DNA of 64,000 nucleotides from Pachyseris speciosa (lineage: Eukaryota > Cnidaria > Anthozoa > Scleractinia > Pachyseridae), in the NCBI GenBank assembly GCA_016490735.1, contig JAEMWC010000195.1:180001-244000 (forward strand), given 5' to 3'. Shown piece by piece: positions 18,512 through 28,480 of this stretch; the first letter of the stretch is position 1, and every line of letters starts with the position of its first letter. Both the position numbers and the translations under genes were made by a program. The notes beneath the pieces are model-generated. The model worked only from the letters and a program-made list of their open reading frames with translations, was not told where the DNA came from and did not search any database.

Positions 18512-18526
18512 CACCTCTCTCTAATT
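18512..18526 (-). promoter_or_regulatory. Terminal-repeat motif AATTAGAGAGAGGTG
   Basis: Right-end partner of 2613-2625, identical in the core, pointing into the right arm. Confidence 0.45.
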
Positions 18527-18696
18527 GCCTACGTGGTGGTGCGGGTTGGTGTGGGTTGGTGCGGGTTGGTGTGGGGCTGTTCGAGTGTAGTAGTATGTGC
18601 GGCGTCTGACAAATACAACCGACCCCCCACATTCGAGGAGCGAAGCGACGAGGGTGTGGGGGCGAGGATTACCTCTCTCAATAATCGGATTACCTC

Positions 18697-18870
18697 TCTC
18701 AATAAGAAAGGCTAAAAGTGTTGATGTCTTCAAAAGTCAGCTGAAAACATATCTATTCAGTAAACAAGGATATCGTTGAGTTTCATTTTTATTGTTATCA
18801 TTTTTCAACTTCAGTCAAGGGAAGACCATTTCACAAGTGAACGCCACGCCTGTGTGCAAAGTATTTTTTC
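18697..18870 (+). mobile_element. LINE 3' end fragment abutting the viral element
   Basis: A short open segment (KAKSVDVFKSQLKTYLFSKQ) matches the usual C terminus of non-LTR retrotransposon reverse transcriptase proteins, followed by an AT-rich 3' region. It begins about 50 bp outside the right terminal repeat. The 5' part of the LINE is not present on the left side. Confidence 0.55.
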
Positions 18871-19173
18871 AGAAAAAAAAAATTATCTACACGATCAAAC
18901 GGGGAAAGAGTAAAGTTGTTTGGCAGATCTTGTGTAAAAAAGGCAGATTTTTCGTGGACAGGTCGAAAAACAAAGTTTGGTGTATGGCTTTGATATGATG
19001 GTAATCAAACTTTTCGGCTTTCGCCGCTAAAAGCCAGACGTCGCGGAGATCCTTCATGGAATGGTAACGAAACAAACACAAACATTTGTAGTGATTTTTT
19101 CTGTAAGTCCTTTAAAATATAGGAGGAAACAACAAGTTTCTAGCATCAGAAATTAATAATGTGTCATCAGGGG
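18871..19173. other. No gene seen
   Basis: AT-rich sequence between the LINE fragment and the flanking inverted repeat. Nothing supported. Confidence 0.5.
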
Positions 19174-19411
19174 AGAAGGAAGAAAGCGATGCCACGAAAA
19201 AAAACAACTGAACGAAGGACGCGTATTAAAACATCGTGAACATATAAACAAAGATAACATCGCTGTTGAAAGAATGGCACAGTTTTTGTTTTACATTGAT
19301 ATCAGGTTTTCCTCTCTCTCCTTCTTTTCTTCTCACAGTTCCGTTTTGAAAGAAATAAGTAAATTGAAATAAATGAAATGCCTGATCGTATGATGAGATC
19401 AAATGCAAATA
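19174..19411. repeat. Inverted repeat flanking the viral element, right copy
   Basis: Reverse complement of 1930-2155 with about ten small differences. Confidence 0.75.
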
Positions 19412-19705
19412 CAAACTGTCTCGCGAGACATTTTCCTCAGCTGTTTCCTCATGTGCGGCGGGCTTAATGAACTAGCTCAAGATCAAACCGCAAGCGAGCA
19501 GAATGTCGTCAGCAGATTAACCTCAAAAGTGAAATAACAAAAAAAAAAAAAGACCTTAATGTTGTTCATTTGGAGATCCACATAACTGGCAACGGTTAGA
19601 AAGTCTTATAAAAACCGATACCCGATCTAGCGGTACAAACTCATCAGTGTAAAAGAAAACTAAGCATCCAACGCCAAAAGGCGTTTTGTGCCCTTCAACA
19701 AATCA

Positions 19706-20150
19706 GGGCACCCAACGGCAAGTTTCGGTAGATATCTGTTCGGTAGAGGGTAATTCGCCTTGCGCTTTCGGCGTCGATTAAAGAATGCACTTGGATTTTC
19801 GTAACTAAAACGTGGCCTAAAAGATTCGAAATTGGGAAATCATAGCCCCTGAAGTTCTCGGAAAGGTCGTAATTGCTGGTTTTGGCAGTCAAAAAGGTCA
19901 GCTAGCATTTTCGGAAAGAAAATAGTTCCCTAGAAAGTTCGTGGAAAGTTCATTTCAGCTTGCATTTTCTCAAAGGAAGATTTTATTCCCTAACATTTTC
20001 GGGCTATTAAAATTTCAGCTAGGGAATCCGAACAGATGAACTTCTTCTAGCTTATGAAAACATCGCTTCAAACAGACTTCAAACACCATAAAGCACCCAA
20101 AAATGCCTTTCTTTAGCTTTTGGTTGATTTTGCTCGTTGGGTGCCCCTGA
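19706..20150. mobile_element. MITE-like element with CAGGGCACCCAACG ends
   Basis: The left end (CAGGGCACCCAACG at 19704-19717) and right end (CGTTGGGTGCCCCTG, ending about 20149) are inverted. ACAAAT occurs directly outside both ends, a possible target-site duplication. No coding capacity. The family (hAT-like or other) is not decided. Confidence 0.5.
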
Positions 20151-20494
20151 CAAATCAACCTTCGAACTGAATACGCTGTCGTCTGTCGGACGTGGAAAAA
20201 AACAGCAACGACAAGAAGTAAATTAAATATTGGATCATAAAAACGTAAGCGTTACGCCGATTAGTAACACCTCAAATTAAAGAGTGGAGGAAAAATTAAT
20301 TAAATAATAAAGAAAAACACGGAACGAAATCATGCACTTTAACGAAATGGTGTCCCGGAATGTTCTATGTTTCAGGGTTTATGCTGTCGACATACTGCAG
20401 GCTTGCGGTTTTATCTCGACGTGGGAAAATAGTAGAGTTCCTCTCAAATTGAATCATTGCTGCGCTGAGTTCATTAAGAGAGATCAGGGAAGAA

Positions 20495-20660
20495 TTGAGA
20501 ATCTTCCTTCTTCTTCTTCTTTTATTTTCTTTTAGTGCTTCAGAAAAAAAAACATTTTTTTTCCACTTTCTAGCCTCACCCCCCAACACCCTCGGCCTTC
20601 ACCCCCCACCCTCACCCTCACCCGCGACTTTTACCCTCGACCCTCGACATTTAGCTACAC
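20495..20660 (+). repeat. Low-complexity TTCTTC and CCCTCACCC stretch
   Basis: A pyrimidine-rich tract is followed by telomere-like CACCCTCACCCTCACCC and GACCCTCGACATT. No gene. Confidence 0.6.
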
Positions 20661-20814
20661 TCGTTGGATGGTGTTGGCTCAAATTTGAAAACGGTCAAAT
20701 TTTTTCGTGCAACATTTTGGATGTTGCATGATGTTGTACTCGTTTGGCCACATTCACGCAACATTAATTGTTTCACTAGGGCATGCGCGCTAGGTCGATT
20801 TGCTATTTCAAAGC

Positions 20815-20966
20815 ATTGAATATGTGAATGATCATCCCAGTTTTGAACACTACTTAAACGGTAGTGAAAATAAAGTCTGAAAAAAATTCAGGTTTGTACG
20901 GGATTCGAACCCACGACCTCCTGCGATACCGGTGCAGTGCTCTACCGACTGAGCTAACAAGCCATT
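20815..20966 (-). mobile_element. tRNA-derived SINE (Thr-like head)
   Basis: The minus-strand head has acceptor GGCTTGT pairing with ACAAACC (6 of 7), A-box TTAGCTCAGTCGG, anticodon loop CCGGTAT and B-box GGTTCGAATCC. A body follows with CTGAATTTTTTTCAGAC and GATGATCATTCAC. Read on the other strand it gives GIRTHDLLRYRCSALPTEL, a well-known spurious protein motif in animal databases. Confidence 0.75.
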
Positions 20967-21344
20967 GCCTGGTTTCATACCGGGAGGTACTAGGTAGAGT
21001 GCGGACTTTCGCTGACAAATTCAAAAACAAACAAACATGGCGTCGGTTGTTGCGAAGGAAAAGGCGACCTCATCATGAGCTTATTGTTTCAAAAACAAAA
21101 GGAGGCACAACTCCAGTGCCACTTCGTGGCGGCCATCAAGTGTTTTTGTTATTTGTCCGCGAAAGTCCGCACTCGACCCCGAACCTCACGGTATGAAACT
21201 GGGCAATCTGGGAGCTGGTCGTTTTGTTGGTTCGTAATATACCCGTGAGTGGTGAGCATATGAGAATGAATATATGAAAATCATATATTTGAATTGCGGA
21301 TTAATGATTGAATATGTGAATGGGTGGACATGGATTTAATGTTA

Positions 21345-23007
21345 CAGTCTAACCTAGATTATCCGGACCTCTATTATCCAGATTTCTCAATTATCCGGAC
21401 TTGCTTAGCTGGTCCCAGTTTTTAATGAATATTATATAGCCATGTTAAACATCAGCCGCAAAACTTTTTCCCTTCAAATTAAGTAAATGAAACACCGGTT
21501 CAAACTGAATTTGTTTCGCTTCAAAACACAAATCTGTAGGCGTTTTGAGCTCACGCGCGCCGTACTAATGCAATGCATTTCACTGAGCTCAAATGTTCCT
21601 TGTTGCTAAGGGAAATTTCACGCTCCACTTGTTCGGATTTTCGATTATCAGGACTTGCGATTATCCCAGAGCTGGGGGGTGCTTACCATTTGTCAGAAAA
21701 ATCCGGATGGAATGACCGTTGAATAATGGTAAGCGATTTTCCGAATTTACCGACCAACTGGATGAGATTGGAGCTTACCATTTACTGCAAGGCGTTCCGT
21801 CATGCGCACTCACTCCTTCTGGCCCAAAAGGACCTGGAAACGGAAACGGATCGGTCAAATGGTAAGCAATTTTCCGAAATTCCGTGCCGAACGGGAAAAG
21901 AAGACTACCTCTGGAGGTTGTCCATAATTTCCGAAAAGACTTTCCGGAAAATTACCTTACCATTTGACTTCAAATTGAAATTTCCGGATTTTTCTGACAA
22001 ATCGTAAGCACCCCTACAGTCTCACGCATTGAGCGTGAGACTCACGCAAACAAATTCAATCTTACGCTCTCACGCTGAAACTATTATTTCTCACGCATTT
22101 AAGATTCCTTCCTGCTTTAGTGAAGTTCCTTCATATTAAAGTATCTTTTATCTTTAATCCTTGTTCGGTTTGTGCTTAGTCTCCTACGCAGCTGTTCTTT
22201 TGGTCGCCACGCAACGCTCCTCTCCACGAACGGCACCTTTCTTTTGACCTGCATTCCTTTCCCTTATCTGAGCTTGGTTCTCATATCCTGAAACCGTTAG
22301 CGCCAATTGAATAAGCCAATCAGAGTGCGTGTCTTATATTCACGATCAAAATTACCGACTGACCGTCTTTGAGGCACTTCATTCAAGTGCAGCGGGACAT
22401 ATTGTCGTGGTTGTTAGTCTTTTTTAGCCTTATAGATCAAGTCAAGTTCCTTACGAGTGTCGGGACCAGAGCCCTAAACTTGACTTGAGCTTCTGAGCAT
22501 CGAGGAAAGAATAAATGCTGAAAAGGAGATTCGTTCAGTGGTCTACGGATCGCCGGAAGCACGGCCCAAAAATGAGCGCTGGAGGTCGCTGTCAGTTTTA
22601 AGAGTGAAAGCATATAGAACAACTGTTATAACATGTTAATTAAATTTGATATTGATCTGATTCAGTGATCACACTGACACCATAACAAGCGTTATAACAT
22701 CTTAATTTGACTTCTAGAGAGTTCATATTGGTCCAATAAAAAGAAAATTCTGGGATCTAAACAGTTGCTTTTAAAGCATCACATTTCTGCTCAGAATGAA
22801 GGAAAACACGTCTTAGCTACTTCCATTTTTCAAAATTTCCTGGGGGAACATGCCCCCAGACCCCCTAGCGGGATGACGCCTGCGGCGTCACAAACAACGG
22901 GGACGCCATCGAAGATCTCACTCTTTGCCAACAAATCAACTTGAGAGCTCTGTTATCCAGACTATTCAGCTCAGTCCCCACGAGTCCGGATAATTGAGGT
23001 TCGACTG
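21345..23007. mobile_element. Pogo/Tigger-like DNA transposon, non-autonomous
   Basis: The left end CAGTCTAACCTAGATTATCC and the right end GGATAATTGAGGTTCGACTG are inverted and both are flanked by TA, as in the Tc1/mariner/pogo superfamily. No transposase is readable in the 1.66 kb. A second element (21676-22014) is nested near the left end. Confidence 0.75.
21676..22014. mobile_element. MITE nested in the pogo-like element
   Basis: Inverted ends GGGGTGCTTACCATTTGTCA and, on the opposite strand, GGGGTGCTTACGATTTGTCA continue inward as AGAAAAATCCGG. Length about 340 bp, with further internal GGTAAG/TTTCCG repeats. Target duplication not clear. Confidence 0.75.
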
Positions 23008-24300
23008 TAATAACTAGTTCGAGTTTCAAACAATGAAAAATCCCTACGCTCATTTACACGAAGCTATGTTGTGGGATATTTTGTGAATTAATTTTTGGTG
23101 ATTTTTGGGTATATTGGGAAAGAGCAGGAGCGTGGAAAGAGAAAATTTTCTCAAAGGATTGGGGGAAATGAGAAATTTCCATTTCACATATGTTTAGAAC
23201 CGTGTCGAGCCACCCAGTCCTGCTGACAAAAATATTGCACCGATTGCATTATTTACAAGTCAAAACTCGCCAAAATTGCCATGCCAGGTCCTGGAATCCA
23301 CTCACAAAACGGCTAAAGACACAACTTCACTCTGTAAATTGCCATCACTCGCTCTAATACTTTGAGCAGCAAACTTCGTGTGAAATTGCTTCTCACCTCT
23401 GTTTTCTTTCAAAGGATTGCCTCCACCCATCAACCTAGCTTTATGATGCCAGGCATGGGGCTACTGAGGTGGAAAATGGCTCGAAAAACACACTTATAAA
23501 TCAAATACGCAACGAATTGTAGCGCCAGTGATCGTTTGAAAATGAACGACAGCTAGCGTGACGAGCGTGACAACAAAGATAGAGCCTTCGGTGTTGTGGA
23601 CCAGCGAAATCTCTGTGGTAACTCCTTATATGGAATGAACAGATGGACTTGACCTTTTACCCTCCAAAAATTGCAAAAAAGGCGACCAAATTGCCAGTAG
23701 ACTTTTTTTAAAGGGTTAAATGAAGGTTTAAAACTGGAATTTGAAGATTAGTAGCCAAAAGGGTTCCCCACCAACCTAGAGTGCCCTTGTGGGGTGTTAA
23801 CTGTCTGGTAGTGTTTCAAAACATTTTTTTACATTTCAATCCCTTCTTTAAACTCCTTAAAATTTCACTCAAATTCTCGTGTATCCCCACCTTTACAGGT
23901 TAGAGTGTTACCACGGTAACCTATTATGCGGAGTAAACGTTTCATAACTTGTTCACCAATAATTGGGCATTTCTTTGATACGCTATAAAGATAATCATGT
24001 ATAAATATTGGTAGTAATGGTCCATCAAAATAAAAAAGCTGGAAACCGGTGTGAGCCACCTTAAGTGGTCTCTCTTTAACCCAGAAATTTAATTGATAGA
24101 GTCACGCACGTATTGTCGCGATAAAATTCAATCAACTTGACGAACCCAATCATCTTGGCCATTTATTGTACAGCGTTCGTGCGTACTGCAAGCCTATTTC
24201 GGGGAACACATCCGGTTTGTGACACTCTAAAAGTGGTCGCGGTCGCGGTCGCTTACGAGAGGTTCCTAATTGTGACTGTGGAAATTTTGGTGTATTTTGG
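23008..24300. other. Intergenic, no gene seen
   Basis: AT-rich sequence with no supportable frame or RNA gene. Confidence 0.5.
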
Positions 24301-25123
24301 AAGAGTGGTCGCTTATGCGAAGTGGTCGCTTACAAGAGATGGTCGCAAAGGGAGGTTCTACTGTACTCTCTCTCTGCTACGAAAATTATTATAAGTTATC
24401 CCAAAGATATGCCTTTTTACAAAATATATTTAAAAATCAACTACCTTGTCAGCGTTCTACTTTGCCAGGAAAATGCTGAACATTTTCAAGCTCCTGTAAG
24501 TACAATAGCTTTCTGGGTGAGGCACGCGCTGGGTGCTTGTTTTTTGTTCAACTCGTGCGTTCTCCCAGAAAAATGCTTGCTAGGCCCATGCGATTTTATA
24601 AATGTCAAAACCACCATATCAGCCATGTCATTCGTAGCAAGTTTTTTTCAATGTAAAGCAACGTCAAGAGACCGTTCGTCCCTGCTAACCCCTCGATAAT
24701 GAAAGGTGACCGAAGAGTGGTCGCTTATGCGAAGTGGTCGCTTACAAGAGATGGTCGCAAAGGGAGGTTCTACTGTACTCTCTCTCTGCTACGAAAATTA
24801 TTATAAGTTATCCCAAAGATATGCCTTTTTACAAAATATATTTAAAAATCAACTACCTTGTCAGCGTTCTACTTTGCCAGGAAAATGCTGAACATTTTCA
24901 AGCTCCTGTAAGTACAATAGCTTTCTGGGTGAGGCACGCGCTGGGTGCTTGTTTTTGTTCAACTCGTGCGTTCTCCCAGAAAAATGCTTGCTAGGCCCAT
25001 GCGATTTTATAAATGTCAAAACCACCATATCAGCCATGTCATTCGTAGCAAGTTTTTTTCAATGTAAAGCAACGTCAAGAGACCGTTCGTCCCTGCTAAC
25101 CCCTCGATAATGAAAGGTGACCG
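24301..25123 (+). repeat. Recent 412-bp tandem duplication
   Basis: 24301-24712 and 24713-25123 are almost identical. The only obvious difference is one T in a T run (ATTTTTTGTTC-like at 24540, one shorter at 24951). The unit starts AAGAGTGGTCGCTTATGCG and includes a further GTGGTCGCTTA repeat. The near identity implies a young event or an assembly duplication. The apparent open frames in each copy are the same non-coding translation twice. Confidence 0.9.
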
Positions 25124-27999
25124 GTTGTGCTCTCCACTATCATTGAAGAAAAAGAACAACTGCTCTTAGTTTAATCCTCGATGTCTCGACTCGAACAAAT
25201 CGTGACTTGGCTCGGCTCGGCTCCGTTTTCTTTCACCTGGCACACGTCGCAAACACTGATTCATTGTATGATTCTCAAATCCATTTAGTAGGTGCTACTT
25301 ACCCCATCGCAAACATCCGGGGGGGGGGGGGTAGGGATTTTGCCGGCCCTTGGCCTGGATTTGGTGGTTTTGTTACAATCAATCATGACAAAACTACTTG
25401 AGAAACTGACAGGCCTCTTGGAGTCCAAAAATCCTTCCTCAGTATTTGCGACTCAACAGTATTACTAAAGTAACCGACTTCTCTTTCTTTCCACTCCTAT
25501 TCAATATCAAATTTGGGAAGCAGCCATTGATAGGAGAACGTTTAGGAGGCGAAAAAACCTTGAAGGGGCTTTGAAACTAGACTCGATTATTGAATAGTTT
25601 CTAAATAAACTTTTGTGCTGCGTCGGTGGGGAAGTGGTACGCGAAAATTTGGTTATATAGAGCCAAATTTTCATAGACTTGATTATTATTTCCGCGTAGA
25701 AAGGCTTCGAAGCTCAATTTTCTCAACGGTTTTGTCCATGATTGAAGATCCGCGCTAGCACGATCCGTCGCAAGTTTAGGAGCACATACAATCACTAAAA
25801 AATGTAAGCATAAAGAGCCAGAAAGAGAACGGACAACAAAAAATCTCTGTACAAATTTTATCCATTCAAATACAGCCATATACATCTCTCGTGGACTAGA
25901 CTGTTTTCCCAGTGTTAAACACAGTATGACTAGGTAGATTAAAACTAGTTGCAAATGCGTCCTAGATTCCATTTAATGGAACCGACGCAAGAAAAAGAGC
26001 TACTCATCCATTCCTACAGAATGTCAACACACAATCCTTCAGTAGCTTGTTACCTCCGAGGCTGATGCTCGGAAAGATTTCTGATCTGTTTTTATCTAAA
26101 AAAGATCTAATCTGTTTGTAAGGGAGAACGTTTTTATCAGTTGTTTCAATGTCACAACTACCAGACTTCCGTCTTTCACTGACTACCTTGATGGCTGGGT
26201 TCATAAGGTGCTTACGTAAGCCGGTACTTGGCGGCCGGCATATTGAGTGTGTGACATCCTCTAAGAAAACTGATCCTATCTTGCTCTATGAACCTACCAC
26301 TACAATTTAAGGTCGCGATACAAATTATCACGCTCTGTAACAAGATTTCTTTCAAAGTTTTAAACGATTTTAAGAAATCTTTTGAAAATATATACTTACT
26401 CTCCTTTCTGAATAAAATACGTTCAATAATCTCTTATCACAAACTTGTTTTCCCATGTAAAGCAGTCAACAGAAATAAAAACACGTGATACTTAAAAAGG
26501 TACTTAAAGCGAAACCCTCCAGCACAGCTAAATACAACTGAAAAAAAAGAAAGTCTCGAAGTTAATTTTTTTGTCTCTCAACTTTAGCTGGCTGCTTTAC
26601 ACAGAAAACCTCAAGTACAAACATGTGGTAGAGGACAAATCTTGTATAAAATTACGCATATGAATGGTATTACGTTTAAAAATCTGTTACCAAAGATCTT
26701 GGTTTTCTTAACAAGCAATGCTGGTTGTAATCTAACTAGTCAACAAAATTCAGCGGGGATTCTTAGGGCTGCAGCACGCGTCCTGTTTGCACAAAATTTT
26801 ATCTAAGATTATTTTTCTACGTCAAAACTTTTCAGCGATAAGCAAGATTGAGTCAAATAAGTCAGGCCATTTCCACTACTCAGGAACGTAACTATCAGTT
26901 CTGCAAGCTTAAAATATCAAATGTAAAACCGTTGCAAGCATTCGAAAATAACATTGGGTCTAAGGTTCATGATTCTCGCAGCAAGGACCGGTTTATCTAT
27001 GGCATACGGCAAAAGCCATGGCTCTTGTACAGAGTAAAGGGTGCACAGCGCATAATCTTTAACAAAAAAAAGTACACCCCCTTGAAAGTCGAAGTGAATT
27101 TCTTTTTCAGTTTCTATTCGCTACATCAAAATAAAGTTGCAATAAAGAAAAAAAATGGATGAATTTGAAGGCAAGTTGACTTTTTTACTTATTTGCCAAG
27201 TTTCGTTTTGATTATCATCATTTGCTGATGTTAACAATAAAAATGAAAACCAGAGAACGAAACTCCTTGACTCTTAGAATCATTCGAGTTACCGACAAAC
27301 ACACAAAAAATTACTGGATTATGCAGCTGAGAACTGCTTAAAATTGCTGGCAAAACATTTATTCCCAGTCCCTGTTTCACCTTTGAAGAGAACAAAGAAA
27401 CTGAGAACGAAACTCAACGCAGAGCCCACGTTCCTTTCAGTCAGCACTGAGAACTGGGATAAGCGGTACGGCCGCAGGGCAGTGCCCAAAAGAGCGTGAA
27501 ATCTAAGGGAGTGATAAAATTCTTGGCGTTGCAAAACACAGCGGAAAAAGTGAAGAGCCGAGTAAATCAAATGATTCTGGAGTAACATGCAAAGTTCTTG
27601 CCCAATAAAAATGAGAATATACTTTACTGGATAATATTGAGAAAACAGAATAAATAAGGTACTCGATTTCTCTGTGAGTACGCATTCAAATTTCATTTTA
27701 GAGTGATGAATGAATTTATTCTTTTTTTTTACAGCCACGCCATTTAAGGCTGGCTCCTTTTACATCAGTCAAGCCCTGATCATTTTGTCGAAAAGATTCT
27801 AGCCTGTTAACGCGTTCAGATTGTGCGAGCGAGCGGGAAAAACGAGCGGAGACTGGGGAGAGCGCCGCTTGCTACATTCTGAACGCCTGAACATGCTAAT
27901 AAGATTCAGAATAAGGAGAATTTCTATAGAGCGATGTAAAGACAATGGGATTATTTCACCTTGGCCGGCTGGAAACGCCTGCTGCCAATGAAACACAGA
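25124..27999. other. Intergenic, no gene seen
   Basis: Nothing beyond a G run at 25320-25331 and scattered short frames without family signal. Confidence 0.5.
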
Positions 28000-28480
28000 T
28001 GAATGTGTGCCGCGTAGCACTAGGAACACAAATAGTGGATAGAGTAACTCTAAGTGTAAATAAAGTGCTACTTAACCATGATAACCCACTGGGCGTTAGC
28101 CCTAGTAAAGGGAAACAGGGAACACGCGAGGCAAAGATCTTTTGACTGGTGGGAATCGAACCCACGACCTCCGGATTAGATCTAACCGTTACTCTGCCGA
28201 CTGGCTACAAGGTCGCAAGAGAAGTCGACGATTTAGATGTGAATCGCGGCAAGAGAAGTAAGGGTACATAGAAAATATGTACTACTTTCTCTTTGCCGCG
28301 ATCACCATCTAAATCGTCCCCTATTTCTCTGTGCGACCTTGTAGCTCAGTCGGCAGAGTACGGTAGATCTAATCCGGAGGTCGGTCGATTCCCACCGAGG
28401 TCAAAACTTTGCCTCGCTTGGTGCCTGTACTAGGGCTAACGCCCCACAGTAGCACTTTAATTTACACTTTGAAACACAGA
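28000..28480. repeat. Head-to-head pair of tRNA-derived SINEs forming a palindrome
   Basis: A minus-strand copy (body 28000-28140, head 28141-28214) faces a plus-strand copy (head about 28336-28403, body after it). The spacer is itself inverted-repeat sequence around 28275 (GACGATTTAGATG and CATCTAAATCGTC). The family is the same as at 23-455. The plus copy is more degraded, with small deletions in head and body. Confidence 0.75.

Larger units (their letters stand above)
2512..18650. mobile_element. Endogenous Polinton/Maverick-class (adintovirus-like) DNA virus, decayed
   Basis: Inverted terminal repeats of about 240-260 bp enclose a compact gene set typical of metazoan Polintons: protein-primed type B DNA polymerase, A32/FtsK-type packaging ATPase, adenain-like cysteine protease, penton-like and double-jelly-roll capsid proteins, a hydrophobic core protein and a PLA2-domain protein. 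The interior is visibly richer in G+C than the flanks. No retroviral-type integrase was found in any frame. Most large genes carry nonsense codons or frameshifts, so the element is a dead provirus. The exact ends and the target-site duplication cannot be fixed by eye; a LINE fragment starts at about 18700. Confidence 0.93.
18388..18650 (-). repeat. Right inverted terminal repeat of the viral element
   Basis: Reverse complement of 2512-2748. It has three CAACC-CAC minisatellite units against one on the left, giving the length difference. Further out, AGAGAGGTAAT is repeated twice at 18669-18711. The outermost GTGTGGGGGCGAGG also occurs at the left end but in direct orientation. Confidence 0.9.

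Noticed and set aside
18186..18632. 148-codon minus-strand frame through the right terminal repeat
   Set aside because: Mostly repeat sequence and an out-of-frame reading of the right-most gene; only its first part mirrors the left repeat frame.
2512..18650. Retroviral-type integrase expected in a Polinton
   Set aside because: I looked for an HHCC plus DDE pattern in every long frame and did not find one.
20864..21196. 110-codon frame with GIRTHDLLRYRCSALPTEL
   Set aside because: This is the antisense translation of a tRNA-derived SINE head, a recurrent false protein in animal databases.
24322..24994. Two similar frames starting MVAYKRWSQREVL
   Set aside because: They are the same non-coding unit translated twice because of the tandem duplication.
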